A stretch of DNA of 39,288 nt from Caldilineaceae bacterium (GCA_026708085.1 JAPOVP010000077.1:1-39288), one strand, 5' to 3'; shown: positions 8,149 through 17,162, counted from the first letter of the stretch. Made by a program: numbers and translations. The notes: a model not told the origin generated them from the letters alone.

Positions 8149-8931
8149 ATGGGTTTTCTGGTTGAGGCCATTGCCAACATTGCACCCTATATCTATGCAA
8201 CGTGTGGTCTGCTGGCTCTATTTCAACTATATCGCACGTGGCAGGTGCGCGCCGAGCGGCGACAGGCCGTCTTCTCCCTGGAGCGGGACAAAGCAATAGA
8301 CGATCTGTATCGCATCTTTCTCTCAGCCTTGCTGATGCTTGTGGTGATGGGATTCACCTATTTCGCCAGCACAACGCTGCGCGAGGCAATGCTTGCCGTG
8401 GAGTCATCCTCAGGTCTCTTATCGCCGGACGACTCTTCAACATCCCCGGATTCGCCGCTGTCTGCCCTGATTCCGACACCTACATTCACGCCGGAACCAC
8501 CGACTCCCACCCCGTTGCCGACCCGCATCGTTGTCTCCACACCTGTACCGGACAACCAAGAGGAAAATTCACAGCCGGAGCAGCTTGATCCCACCCCCAA
8601 TCCTCTTCCTGTGGCTCCGGCGCTGTGTCCGGACGGACGTGCTGTTATTCTGTCGCCGGGAAACGGGGCGGTCGTAAGCGGGCAGGTCCCAATTGTGGGT
8701 ACAGCCCAGCACGATCAATTCTCCTTCTTCAAGCTGGAATTTGCACCCAGCGGCGCAAATCAGCGTTTCAACTGGTTTGACGGCGCTGAAAACACCGTGG
8801 ACGGCGGGATTCTCGGTAATCTGAACAGCACTGCCATGGCGAACGGCACCTATGTCATTCGGGTCGTTGTGGTGGATGTCACTGGCAACTATCCGCAACC
8901 CTGTAGCGTGACGGTGACAGTACAGAACTGA
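8149..8931 (+). CDS. Membrane protein with Pro/Thr linker and Ig-like C-terminal domain
   Basis: The function is not recognised. The 260-residue product has two membrane spans (about 10-27 and 57-73) separated by a charged loop. A Ser/Pro/Thr linker (about 86-155, including IPTPTFTPEPPTPTPLPT) follows. The C-terminal beta-rich domain (about 160-260) resembles the small Ig-like modules with an 'SPxNGAVVSG...ANGTYVIRVVVVD' pattern found at the end of Chloroflexota envelope proteins. Two cysteines, 160 and 252, bracket that domain and could form a disulfide, which suggests it lies outside the membrane. It is the first gene of a plus-strand cassette of three; the next gene starts 52 bp downstream and has a similar linker. 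A role in the cell envelope is an inference. Confidence 0.75.
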   Translation: MGFLVEAIANIAPYIYATCGLLALFQLYRTWQVRAERRQAVFSLERDKAIDDLYRIFLSALLMLVVMGFTYFASTTLREAMLAVESSSGLLSPDDSSTSPDSPLSALIPTPTFTPEPPTPTPLPTRIVVSTPVPDNQEENSQPEQLDPTPNPLPVAPALCPDGRAVILSPGNGAVVSGQVPIVGTAQHDQFSFFKLEFAPSGANQRFNWFDGAENTVDGGILGNLNSTAMANGTYVIRVVVVDVTGNYPQPCSVTVTVQN

Positions 8932-8983
8932 TGACGTCGAATCCTGAGAAATGCGCTGCCGCTTCGTATTCTGAGCGCGGCCG

Positions 8984-11554
8984 ATGAACAATAGATTCCT
9001 GCGTCTGGCGAAAGCGCTGGCTTCAGGGCGGAGTCTGATATGGGGGAATCCATTGGCGGCCGGCGTAGTTTTCGCCATCGTCGTTTCGCTGCTGGTGCTT
9101 CTGTCCCTCTTGTTGCGCGACGTCGGTCCGGTCTCCTTGCCAGCTGCCGACAGTAGATCGACCGATGTTTCGGCGCTGCAATCGGACCCGTCGGCCAACA
9201 CGCCTACGGCCACCCCGGCAGCGATGGCCGCCCAGGCCGATGTCGCAACTGCTCCCCCTGTGGCAACCGACGTCTCTGTTGCAATAGGAACGGCTACCGG
9301 CAGCCCGACTCCGGCACCGACTTCGACCGGCGCGGCCACCCCTTCACCAACCTGGACAGCGACTGTCACGCCAACCCCGACAGCGACGGAACTCTATGTG
9401 CCGGTCAGCGTCTTCCCTTCCGAAATTGTAATTGGCGCGCCTGACAATGTGACGGGGCGTGTCGTTCTGTTCCCGGCCCGTCTGCGGGCCGGGCCCTCCA
9501 CACAGGATGACGTACTGGCGCGCGTGGGCCAGGATGTCCAGGTCACCATAGGGGGCATCGTCGCCAGCCGCACCTGGGTCCTTTTGAAAGTTACGGATAC
9601 GAGGACGGAACAGCACGGCGAGGAAGGTTGGATGGCTGTCGAGCTACTGGAGATCGAAGGCGATCTGACGACGCTGCTGAACTATACGGATGAGGGCATC
9701 CGCATCCGGCCGTTCGGCTCCCGCCCGCCCGGCATTGGGATCAAGGTGACGCCACTGCCGACTGCAGCAGCCCAGTTGGCGAACGCCGCGTTTGCTGCCA
9801 CGCCGACAGCGCCGCCCACAATAACGCCGACGGCAACAGCGACGCCCGCGCCGACCGAAACTGAGACCCCGACAGCCGAACCTACGGCGACATTCACGCC
9901 AACACTGACCCCAACACTGACGTCAACACCCACTGCGACGTTCACGCCGACACCAACGCCGTCCTCTACGCCAACGCTGACGCCAACGCCTACGGCGACA
10001 CTCACGCCGCTGCCAACGTCCACGCGGGCTGCTTCAACGCAAGCAGACGACTACATACCCACTGAGCTGTCCGCCATAGACCTGCAACCAGCGCAGGTCC
10101 CTCCACCACAGGCCGATGAATTTGTAGCGACCGTACTCGACGAGACGGATCCGGCCGATCCCACCGCACTACTGTCCGTGCGCACCGATGGCGGTGAACG
10201 CCTGCTCTTGGATATCGACCCGCTTGCAGAGCAGATCATGATGTGGAGCGGCATCTTTGGGGCCTCCAGAGGTGAATGGCTGGACGCCGGTACGGCCTTC
10301 CTCTGGCCGGGTACAAAGGTCTATGTGGCCGGGCGGAGAGAAGAGGGTGGGAGCGTGACCGTCTCTAGTATGCGCGTGGTCGCTCCTCCTGAGTTCCAGC
10401 GCGTCAAACGCATGGATGTGCCCACGTTCGGCGCCGCCGTAGAGAGCGGCAAAGCGGTCGCACTGCTGGGAAGGCGCGGCGACCCCGGAGTCTTCCTCTT
10501 GCACCAGGATGGTGTGGTGACCGTCGTTCGCGAATCCGGGCACAGCGTGCTGCCGGTCTTCGAAGGCGCCAGGGGATTCGTGGTCCCTGATGCCAACACC
10601 CCGGCCGACCGAAACGGATTCCTGTATGTGCGCGGGGATGGAATCGGACTCTCCTTCCAGGCCTACCCTTTCAACGGCGTGCGCGGAATCGTAGCCGACG
10701 AGCGCGGCGACATCTGGTGGCTAGAGACGCCACAGGTCGGGCTGGCTCAGTGGCGGCTGTGGCACTACAACAGCCAGGACGGCGAGATTATTCTGCGCGT
10801 GCAGGCTTCTACCGCCCTGTTGGGGGGAAGTGCCAGCATCTCAATCGAACCAACGTTGATCGCAGCCCTGGCCGGTGCCGCAGAAGGACGATCGTTCGTG
10901 ATCGATACCGCCAATCCGGACGCAGGGCGCCAGTATACCGGACTGTACCGCGTCGATCTGCAGTTGGAAGGAGAAATTGACGTGAGCCGGCTGGCGCCCG
11001 AGGGCATCTACCGCGGGCCTTTCCAGCTCAGCCCCGGCAACCTCCGCCTGGCCCATCTGGCCTACGACCCGCAGCATCCGAGCTTGACCGTCGGCTTTGT
11101 GCGGCCCGCCAACCAGCTCTGGGTGCGGGAGATGGCTCCCAACGGCGCCGGGGCCCGTGGCCGCTTGAGCGCCCAAACCCAGACTAGATTCGAGTTCTTC
11201 GCCCCGCAGGTGGCTTGGCGGGACGATGATCGGATTCTCCTTGCCCGCAGCCGTTTCTCGCCCCAAGGTGTCTTTTCACTGGAGATCTTCGGTATCACCG
11301 AAGTGGATCTGCGCAAGACCGGTGCCGCAGCCCGTTCCTCCTATCTTTACCCGCTGGGCGATGTGGTAGGGGATTACGCCGCCTGCGCCGATGGCTCGGT
11401 CCTGATCAGCGTAAGATCTGGGAACAGGGTTCCGCGGCTGGAGGAGTGGACAGGCAAAGGCCGGCCTGAGATGCGGGGCCAGCTGCCGGGATACTATGAC
11501 CGTGTCTTCCTCTGCTGGCAGCGCTATTCCGGTCCTGTTCGGATTCGCCGGTGA
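8984..11554 (+). CDS. Membrane-anchored SH3-like / propeller-like surface protein
   Basis: No specific function is recognised. The 856-residue product has an N-terminal anchor (about 25-45) and a Thr/Pro/Ala-rich segment to about 135. An SH3-like domain follows (about 157-226: [16 protein letters not shown] ... [10 protein letters not shown]), of the kind that binds peptidoglycan or other wall polymers. A second, strongly repetitive TP/TAT linker spans about 273-348. The C-terminal 490 residues are beta-rich and resemble a TolB/WD-like propeller (repeated pattern of 'G..WWLE', 'LWHYNS', '[14 protein letters not shown]'). The stop TGA shares a base with the ATG of the next gene, so the two are translationally coupled. 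The start ATG 8984 has only a weak ribosome site. Likely an extracytoplasmic scaffold or sensor. Confidence 0.8.
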   Translation: MNNRFLRLAKALASGRSLIWGNPLAAGVVFAIVVSLLVLLSLLLRDVGPVSLPAADSRSTDVSALQSDPSANTPTATPAAMAAQADVATAPPVATDVSVAIGTATGSPTPAPTSTGAATPSPTWTATVTPTPTATELYVPVSVFPSEIVIGAPDNVTGRVVLFPARLRAGPSTQDDVLARVGQDVQVTIGGIVASRTWVLLKVTDTRTEQHGEEGWMAVELLEIEGDLTTLLNYTDEGIRIRPFGSRPPGIGIKVTPLPTAAAQLANAAFAATPTAPPTITPTATATPAPTETETPTAEPTATFTPTLTPTLTSTPTATFTPTPTPSSTPTLTPTPTATLTPLPTSTRAASTQADDYIPTELSAIDLQPAQVPPPQADEFVATVLDETDPADPTALLSVRTDGGERLLLDIDPLAEQIMMWSGIFGASRGEWLDAGTAFLWPGTKVYVAGRREEGGSVTVSSMRVVAPPEFQRVKRMDVPTFGAAVESGKAVALLGRRGDPGVFLLHQDGVVTVVRESGHSVLPVFEGARGFVVPDANTPADRNGFLYVRGDGIGLSFQAYPFNGVRGIVADERGDIWWLETPQVGLAQWRLWHYNSQDGEIILRVQASTALLGGSASISIEPTLIAALAGAAEGRSFVIDTANPDAGRQYTGLYRVDLQLEGEIDVSRLAPEGIYRGPFQLSPGNLRLAHLAYDPQHPSLTVGFVRPANQLWVREMAPNGAGARGRLSAQTQTRFEFFAPQVAWRDDDRILLARSRFSPQGVFSLEIFGITEVDLRKTGAAARSSYLYPLGDVVGDYAACADGSVLISVRSGNRVPRLEEWTGKGRPEMRGQLPGYYDRVFLCWQRYSGPVRIRR
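9800..10027 (+). repeat. Low-complexity Thr-Pro coding repeat
   Basis: In-frame degenerate repeats of ACG-CCG/ACN-CCN codons encode the TPTATPTP linker (residues about 273-348) of the surface protein. The antisense strand reads as a Val-Gly repeat, which is an artefact. Such tracts expand and contract easily and may vary between strains. Confidence 0.75.
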
Positions 11555-12357
11555 TGCGTGGACAGTGGCCGGTAGCAACGACAATCTGGCCCGAAGGCTT
11601 GATACATTTCGCCGGCATCACACATCTGATCATGGGGATCGTCGGCCTTATTCTGGGCGCCCTGCTGTTGATATGGTGGACCCAGAATACGGGCCGCTGG
11701 TACGCAGTCTTTGCCGTCACGCTTCTGTTCAGCATGGTCTTGAACGTGGCGGCCTACTATCTGTTCGTCGTCCCGCCTCATAGCGCCGGTTGCATTGACC
11801 TCTGCCCCGGTCGCATCGGTTTCCCTCTCCCCTTTGCCACGCTTTCCACTGCGGGATCAGTGCAGATCTATATCGGTGACTTTCTTCTGAACCTGCTGCT
11901 GTTGTGGTTGCTGCTGTTTGGGTGTGTGGTTCTCTGGCGTATTCTGAGCGAGGCTATTCAGCTGGGAGAGAGGGGGCTTCGTTTTCGGATACTGTACTTT
12001 GTGACCTTCGTTCTCCTGTCCTGGGGTCTCCTTCCCCGCTACATCAGTCCGCCGGCCGCACATGTAACAGGCGACCAGTTGCGGCTTTCGGTCAATGCCC
12101 GCCGCGCCGCCGAATCAACCTACGGGGTAACAGGGCTGTGGGTCCATCGACTCGCCCTGGAGGATATTCGTTACGTCCCAGTGGAGGCTCCCGACGCCTT
12201 TGGCGACATCGACAAGCCGCAGGCACAGGTTTGTATGCGAGGCTATACCTACTTCTATCTTCCCTGGCGCCGCTATCGAGTCAGGCTCGATCAGACGGGA
12301 GTCACCCCCCTGAATTTCGCGGAGATTTCCCTGGCCGGAAGCTGCTGGCAGCCATGA
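11554..12357 (+). CDS. Four-span membrane protein, third gene of the envelope cassette
   Basis: The family is not recognised. Read from ATG 11554 the product has 267 residues: four hydrophobic spans (about 22-42, 51-73, 107-130 and 145-163), then a soluble tail of about 100 residues (from HVTGDQLRLSVNARRAAES). A short CIDLC pair lies in the loop between spans 2 and 3, where a disulfide would form if the loop is outside. The preceding gene ends TGATG, the A being shared, so the two proteins are probably made together. A GTG at 11551 is also in frame but less likely. Downstream, after 49 bp, lies the convergent DUF3179 gene. Possibly the membrane partner of the SH3/propeller protein. Confidence 0.75.
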   Translation: MRGQWPVATTIWPEGLIHFAGITHLIMGIVGLILGALLLIWWTQNTGRWYAVFAVTLLFSMVLNVAAYYLFVVPPHSAGCIDLCPGRIGFPLPFATLSTAGSVQIYIGDFLLNLLLLWLLLFGCVVLWRILSEAIQLGERGLRFRILYFVTFVLLSWGLLPRYISPPAAHVTGDQLRLSVNARRAAESTYGVTGLWVHRLALEDIRYVPVEAPDAFGDIDKPQAQVCMRGYTYFYLPWRRYRVRLDQTGVTPLNFAEISLAGSCWQP

Positions 12358-12406
12358 AAAAAAGCAGCCGGCAGCCAGCGAATCCGCTGACCACCGGCCG
12401 CCGAAC

Positions 12407-13714
12407 TCAGTCTGTGCCGTAAAGCTCCGTGGCCGGGAAGAAAGCCGCCCACGCAAACCAGAAGTGATCAAAATGGAGGATTGGGGTCAACGTCTCGCCC
12501 GCCAGGGGGCCGTCAACGGCCTCTCCCAGAATGTCCCAGGTGCTGCCCGTCTCGGCGTCGCTGAAGGTGCCATCTTCATTGGGTGAAAAGGTCAGAAGCT
12601 GATCACCGACCTGCCGTTCGTAGACTGCCACGGCGCCAATGTCGCGGCCTTTACTGATCACCGAGCTGTCTAACGCGCTCGCCAGCCCGGCTTTGTGGAA
12701 AATCGCAAGCTCAACCCCGCCGAACAAGTCATGAACGACGCCCGCCTCCTCCAGGGCCGGGAAAGGATAGGCGATGGCCTCCGTCTCTGTCGTCAGGCCG
12801 AGAACACGCTCAGCCGGCTCCAGCCGGGCGTCCGGTGTGCCCAGGAAGAGGAAGGGCCGGGAAGTGCTGTCGTATCCCACATACGGGTTGTACCCGTAGT
12901 TGCGAGGCATGTTCGGCCGCGCCAGCACCTCTCCATCCGGATGGGCCTCCTTGAAGTCCCCCCACGAAATCACCTGGGTGGACAGGAAGTTCAACTGCTC
13001 GCCCGCATACTTGCCGACGATTCCTTCTCCCGTAAACTGTTGCCACCAAGTCTCCGTCTGGCGGTCGTACATGATCAGATCGCTGTTGCGAAGCCGCCCG
13101 GTCGTGCCGAAATCAAGCACCTGACCGTCAAAGTTGCGGTCAAAGGCGATGCTGGCGTTGCACAGCGGGCAGAAAGTGATCGAGACCGGCTGGCCGTCGA
13201 CCTCGTCGTTCACAATCTCGTGCCAGATGAGGATGCTCAGAGGGTAGGCGCGGGACACCTCGCCGTGGCTGTACAAGATCACCGGCTCCAGGTCCTCCAA
13301 CCACTCATCCCCTGCTGATATCGACTCAAACTCCGGGCTGTCGACCGCCGGAATACCGTCCTTAGGCGGGCCGCCGGAAAGGATCGAATCCCACTCCACC
13401 GTCCTGCGTGAGAAGTCCGTTGAAAAATTGCGCGTGCGGAATGGTGGCGGAACACCGTCCGTGATCAGGTCGGCGCTCAGTTGTGGCACGCCCGCGTTGA
13501 GGCTGGCCGTCGCCTCAGCGCTGGTGTCGCTGGTGTCGCTGCTGTCTGCGTCGTCGCTGCCCGTGTCGGCTGTCACCGCCTCGCCGCTTTCGCTTTCCGT
13601 CGCCGCTGCGGACTGCGCCGGCGCCTCTTCCGACCCGATCGGAACGCAAGCCAGCAGAATGAACGCAGCGATCATGAGCAGACCGCCCAGCTGGATCCAT
13701 CTATTCCTCAACAT
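12407..13714 (-). CDS. DUF3179-domain lipoprotein
   Basis: The function is unknown, but the family is recognisable. The N-terminus has a hydrophobic stretch and lipobox (ILLAC, Cys at about 23), followed by a low-complexity acidic Ser/Asp/Thr/Ala spacer to about 75. The body contains the DUF3179 hallmarks: AYPLSILIWHEIVND, then FCPLCNASIAFDR with two close cysteines that could bind metal or be redox-active, TGRLRNSDLIMYDRQTETWW, and a later repeat of the AYPFPALEE ... VHDLFGG type. The 435-residue length is normal for the family. The start ATG 13714 is preceded by a G-rich ribosome site. It stands alone, convergent with the envelope cassette, and is predicted to sit on the outer face of the membrane. 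Confidence 0.85.
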   Translation of the reverse strand: MLRNRWIQLGGLLMIAAFILLACVPIGSEEAPAQSAAATESESGEAVTADTGSDDADSSDTSDTSAEATASLNAGVPQLSADLITDGVPPPFRTRNFSTDFSRRTVEWDSILSGGPPKDGIPAVDSPEFESISAGDEWLEDLEPVILYSHGEVSRAYPLSILIWHEIVNDEVDGQPVSITFCPLCNASIAFDRNFDGQVLDFGTTGRLRNSDLIMYDRQTETWWQQFTGEGIVGKYAGEQLNFLSTQVISWGDFKEAHPDGEVLARPNMPRNYGYNPYVGYDSTSRPFLFLGTPDARLEPAERVLGLTTETEAIAYPFPALEEAGVVHDLFGGVELAIFHKAGLASALDSSVISKGRDIGAVAVYERQVGDQLLTFSPNEDGTFSDAETGSTWDILGEAVDGPLAGETLTPILHFDHFWFAWAAFFPATELYGTD

Positions 13715-13985
13715 GGGATTCCCCCCCTAATGGTTGAAAACAGTGGTGGTCAGTGGTCGGACATCCATAAGCCGCGATGCCGCCGCGCCGCTGCACCAAT
13801 GAACTGTATCTTCGTCTGCATTTCGACTGCAGGCAACTCACCTGCCGTACATACGCCAATTATGCCGCAACAGGAGGCCCCGGGCTGTAGTGAGGCTTAC
13901 GCGAAAGCAGTCCATTATGGCTGTTCACGTAATGATTCCAAGCACCCCTTCGCCATCCAATCGGGATCAAAAGTGAAATTGGGTA

Positions 13986-14014
13986 TTGACATACTAGAAC
14001 AGGCGTGCTATATT
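13986..14014 (+). promoter_or_regulatory. Consensus promoter for the 54-residue membrane protein
   Basis: TTGACA (13986-13991), a 17-base spacer, then TATATT (14009-14014). The -35 is perfect and the -10 matches 5 of 6. Transcription from about 14021 leaves a 48-nt leader before the ATG at 14069. The rest of 13715-13985 shows no gene. Confidence 0.75.
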
Positions 14015-14068
14015 GAATCTGTAGAGTGAAATCCAGCCAACTGAGCAGGGGACCAAAGAGGAGTAATC

Positions 14069-14233
14069 ATGGCGAAGGACATCAAGAGGATGACGCGGAT
14101 CGAGTTGGAATCTGAACTGGTTGCCGAGCGAGCCGCGACACGACGAAGCAACACGATCATCCTGATGATGACCGCTTTGGCCGTGCTGGGGTTTATCGTA
14201 ATGACCGGTACCGTTCAGCCGTTTGCCGGTTGA
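14069..14233 (+). CDS. Small single-span membrane protein (54 residues)
   Basis: The family is not recognised. The frame from ATG 14069 to TGA 14231-14233 encodes 54 residues: a charged amphipathic N-terminus (MAKDIKRMTRIELESELVAE), then one hydrophobic span (about 29-46), then a short tail ending TVQPFAG. Three independent signs support a real gene: a strong Shine-Dalgarno AGAGGAG at 14057-14063, a near-perfect sigma-70 promoter with 17-base spacing, and the helix-then-span layout. It is shorter than most gene-finder cutoffs and could be missed. About 500 bp without a gene lies downstream. The topology is probably N-in with a short outside tail. No function can be assigned; small membrane regulators and toxin-like peptides have this shape. 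Confidence 0.7.
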   Translation: MAKDIKRMTRIELESELVAERAATRRSNTIILMMTALAVLGFIVMTGTVQPFAG

Positions 14234-14727
14234 TGCGTTCTCGCGTACTTGCAGCAATAGGGCGGACAGACCTCAACCTTCTGGCCCCGGCTTCTTTTGC
14301 AGCGCCGCGCCGCGGGCCGGCCACTTCGCTGTCGGAGCGGACTTTCCTCACTGTCTATCGCTTGCTGTCACTTGGCGCCCGATATGGCAAGGACAGCCTC
14401 CCAGATGGTCCCCCTGGTTGTTGCAAGCTATATTCCCCTTCTCAATCGAAAGTCCTGCGCCGGGACTCCCCATAGCCGGTTCACTTTAGCGCCATAAGAC
14501 GCCTCGATACGTAGCCTCTCGGACCTCTTTCAAAAGGCTTCCCCTTCATCGATTCGAAAAGTCTTGGAGTGGTCGTCGTCGGCTTAGGTGGGAAGTTGCA
14601 GCGCTGCTTTCGGATGCGGCCGCGGCAACCGTTAGTGTACGCTGCGCAGCCAGGATGCGTACTCTGGCGCGTCAAGACCGATGGCGAAACCGGTTACACC
14701 TGAGCCATCGATCCGACGATAGGCCTT
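14234..14727. other. Gene-free stretch between the small protein and the fic repeats
   Basis: Short frames exist on both strands (for example 14230-14475 and 14481-14675), but none has a ribosome site, a recognisable motif or sensible composition. No hairpin terminator or RNA gene is evident. It may be decayed sequence. Confidence 0.5.
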
Positions 14728-14943
14728 GTAACAGTTCTGCCAGCCGATAGACAGAGTGCAAGTATTCTATTGAAATTGTAACAGTTTTGCTCGAGGACTG
14801 ATTGAATGTAAGTATTCTGCTCGTTCTGTAACTGTTTTGCTTGATTTCTGATAGAATGTAAGTATTTTGGTGGAGTTGTAACTGTTTTGCTCGAAGTCTA
14901 GCTAGAATTAAGCAATCTGTAGGCGTTGCAACTGATTTCTTGG
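14728..14943 (+). repeat. Four 50-bp tandem repeats with phased half-sites, upstream of fic
   Basis: Units start at 14728, 14778, 14828 and 14878, with a partial fifth at 14928, each exactly 50 bp. Each unit begins GTAACnGTTtTGC and has a related second motif GTAAGTATTcTG 30 bp in. Related sites therefore recur at 14728, 14758, 14778, 14808, 14828, 14858, 14878, (14908) and 14928, alternating 30 and 20 bp. These spacings are near whole helical turns, so all sites face the same side of the DNA, as in iterons or cooperative operators. The block is AT-rich relative to its surroundings and ends about 10 bp before the fic start. Confidence 0.85.
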
Positions 14944-14952
14944 AGAAAGTCC

Positions 14953-16485
14953 ATGATAAGAGTCGATCAGGAGAAGTCGACTTTAAGGCCTGCCGGGTAT
15001 GCGGCGCTAATCGAGAGGTACGGCCTCGATGTTATCCCCAACTGGCACATCTCTCGCGTGACGACCAGCGGGGCTCACCGGATTGACTCCCAGACGGGGG
15101 TCACTGAGGAGGTGTACCCCCCGCAATACTGGCCAGGGGACAAGCTGGGCGATCATCTTGAATTCGCACTCAAATACGACGGCACGAATCTCGCGATTCT
15201 CGTCCGCCTATTCCAAGAGGCAGTTGAGGACGACCTGGTAAAGTATGTTCGCTCTAAGCCGAACGGAAAGTATGCCAGGCGAATCTGGTTTTTCTATGAG
15301 TTCCTGACTGGAAAAACGCTTCCCTTGGATGATCTGAAGCAAGGTAACTATATCGAACTGCTTGAGCCTGGGGAGTACTATACAATTTCATCGCCCCGCC
15401 GAATTCGCCGTCAGCGCGTCTACGACAACTTGCTAGGGAATGACCGCTTCTGCCCCACGGTCCGACGCACAACGTCGCTTCGAGAGTTTGAAGAATCCGA
15501 CTTGCCTCTACGATGCAGACAGGTAATTCGTGAATATGTGCCCGCGCTTGTGGCGCGTGCGGTGAAATATCTGTATACAAGAGAAACTAGGTCAACGTTT
15601 GCAATTGAACGAATCACACCTTCTGCGACCCGCTCTGAACGCTTCATGACAGTACTGGAACAGGCGGGACGAGCAGAGTTCGTGCAGAAACAGAAGCTTA
15701 TCGAACTTCAAAACGAAATTGTTGACCTTCGTTTCCGGGAAACCGACTACAGAAAGACACAAAACTATGTTGGGGAAGCGGTAGGCTTTCAAAGGCAAAG
15801 GATTCATTTCGCCTGCCCAAAGCCCGAAGATCTGGCCGACCTCACTGACGGACTGGAGGCCGCACATCTACGCATGGAGGGCGGCGGCGTGCCCGCAGCC
15901 ATTCACGCCGCGGCGATCGCCTATGGATTTGTCTTTCTCCATCCATTTGAGGACGGCAATGGTCGCATTCATCGTTTCCTGGTCCACAATATCCTGGCTC
16001 GCCGCGACTTCACGCCCCCAGGCATCATCATTCCTGTCTCAGCGGCCATGTTGGAGAACTCCGCCGACTATAACGCTTCCTTGGAGACGTTTTCTCGCCG
16101 ACTGATGCCTCTGGTGGACTATACACTTGATGAGGTTGGCGGCATGACCGTTCGCAACGACACAACTAACTGGTACCGTTACATCGACATGACGCCCCAA
16201 GCCGAGGCGCTCTTTCACTTCATTGAACGGGCCATCGACACAGAACTTGCAGATGAACTGGCCTTCTTGAAAAACTACGACGAAGTCAAGAGTTCGATCA
16301 GGGAAACTGTAGATATGCCTGACCGTCAGATCGACCTCTTTATCCGTTTCTGTCTCCAGAACAACGGCCGGCTCTCCAGACGCAAACAGGCCAGCCACTT
16401 CGACTTTCTGACAAACGAAGAGATCGCAGCCATGGAACAGGCAGTGCAATCCGCCTATGGAAACGCAACTGCACCCCGAACCTGA
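14953..16485 (+). CDS. Fic-domain protein (probable AMP-transferase)
   Basis: Fic proteins transfer AMP (occasionally other phosphate-containing groups) from nucleotides to hydroxyl side chains of target proteins. The complete active-site motif HPFEDGNGRIHR starts at about residue 330, including the catalytic His, the Mg/phosphate-binding loop and Arg. An upstream TFAIER resembles the (S/T)xxxE inhibitory helix motif, with Arg in place of the usual Gly/Asn. The N-terminal 200 residues (YGLDVIPNWHISRV..., EFALKYDGTNLAIL...) are not a domain I recognise; the C-terminus looks like a winged helix (NNGRLSRRKQASHF). ATG 14953 is chosen because GGAG lies at 14942-14945; the TTG at 14926 lies in the repeat block. 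Codons are more AT-tolerant than in neighbouring core genes, suggesting transfer. No antitoxin gene is adjacent on the same strand. Confidence 0.85.
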   Translation: MIRVDQEKSTLRPAGYAALIERYGLDVIPNWHISRVTTSGAHRIDSQTGVTEEVYPPQYWPGDKLGDHLEFALKYDGTNLAILVRLFQEAVEDDLVKYVRSKPNGKYARRIWFFYEFLTGKTLPLDDLKQGNYIELLEPGEYYTISSPRRIRRQRVYDNLLGNDRFCPTVRRTTSLREFEESDLPLRCRQVIREYVPALVARAVKYLYTRETRSTFAIERITPSATRSERFMTVLEQAGRAEFVQKQKLIELQNEIVDLRFRETDYRKTQNYVGEAVGFQRQRIHFACPKPEDLADLTDGLEAAHLRMEGGGVPAAIHAAAIAYGFVFLHPFEDGNGRIHRFLVHNILARRDFTPPGIIIPVSAAMLENSADYNASLETFSRRLMPLVDYTLDEVGGMTVRNDTTNWYRYIDMTPQAEALFHFIERAIDTELADELAFLKNYDEVKSSIRETVDMPDRQIDLFIRFCLQNNGRLSRRKQASHFDFLTNEEIAAMEQAVQSAYGNATAPRT

Positions 16486-16510
16486 TCTGCATCCGATCTC
16501 CTCTCCTCTA

Positions 16511-16921
16511 TCAGCTCGACTGACCGTCCTCGCCGTCCCCTATCGGCTGGTGAAAGTAGTAACAGAGCCCATCAGGCGCGATAACAAAAAAGACCTGTAA
16601 CTTCTGCCCATCGTTCTCGTCTACGCGCCAGTTCCCGATTTCGATCCCCTTACCCTCCAGCTCCTGGCGAGCTCTGTGGATATCGGTCACTCGAATTGCC
16701 GCGCCATCGTTACTGGCATCACCGCCGTTTATGGCGAACCCAATGCGAACGCCGTCGCGCTCAAGAATAACCGTCGGCACAGGGTCATCACGCCGTTCGA
16801 CCTCTGTGAGTCCAAACATATCTCGATACCACGCAGAAGCTTGATCGATATCCTCAACCGGCAGTGCCAGGACATCTTCCCCATAGGGAAAAGCAGCTTC
16901 ATACAGCTTAATTGAGCCCAT
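16511..16921 (-). CDS. VOC (glyoxalase/bleomycin-resistance) family protein
   Basis: A small metal-dependent-fold protein of the vicinal-oxygen-chelate superfamily; the substrate is unknown. The product of 136 residues from ATG 16921 shows the typical start (VLALPVEDIDQASAWYRDMFGL) and a single pair of beta-alpha-beta modules ending in IAPDGLCYYFHQP. The start is fixed by AAGGAG about 8 bases upstream; the frame is open to 17095, but that extension is not family-like. It is convergent with fic, 25 bp from its stop. Members include lyases, dioxygenases and resistance proteins, so only the fold can be stated. Confidence 0.8.
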   Translation of the reverse strand: MGSIKLYEAAFPYGEDVLALPVEDIDQASAWYRDMFGLTEVERRDDPVPTVILERDGVRIGFAINGGDASNDGAAIRVTDIHRARQELEGKGIEIGNWRVDENDGQKLQVFFVIAPDGLCYYFHQPIGDGEDGQSS

Positions 16922-17147
16922 ATCTTGGTCTCCTTTTTGGGCTAGAGTCGAGTTGGAGAGGGAAAAGCATCTCTGGATCGATGCCAATGTCTGAACTCGG
17001 ACCAGATACAACCAAACCACGGGGGGATCGCCTGCCGGGGTGACGCCCGCATTGCCGGGTTGCCTGAAATGACGAGTGATGGTTGTTGTCAGCAAGTTTC
17101 GTGAAAACCGCTGTTCCTATGACCGTGAAGAACGCAAGGAATCGCCT

Positions 17148-17162
17148 ATCCTTGTCAAGGAT
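17148..17162. promoter_or_regulatory. Perfect short palindrome upstream of the VOC gene
   Basis: ATCCTTG-T-CAAGGAT has 7-bp arms around one base and overlaps a minus-strand TTGACA. It could be an operator, or a small hairpin after the DUF1801 gene. Function not established. Confidence 0.25.

Noticed and set aside
9682..10023. Minus-strand Val-Gly repeat protein
   Set aside because: It is the complement of the Thr-Pro linker of the surface protein, not a gene.
14230..14475. Frame directly after the 54-residue gene (TGATG overlap)
   Set aside because: No ribosome site, no hydrophobic or domain pattern, composition looks random; three overlapping frames compete in the same place.
14728..14943. 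CRISPR-like array
   Set aside because: The 50-bp units are contiguous and similar along their whole length; there are no unique spacers and no cas genes.
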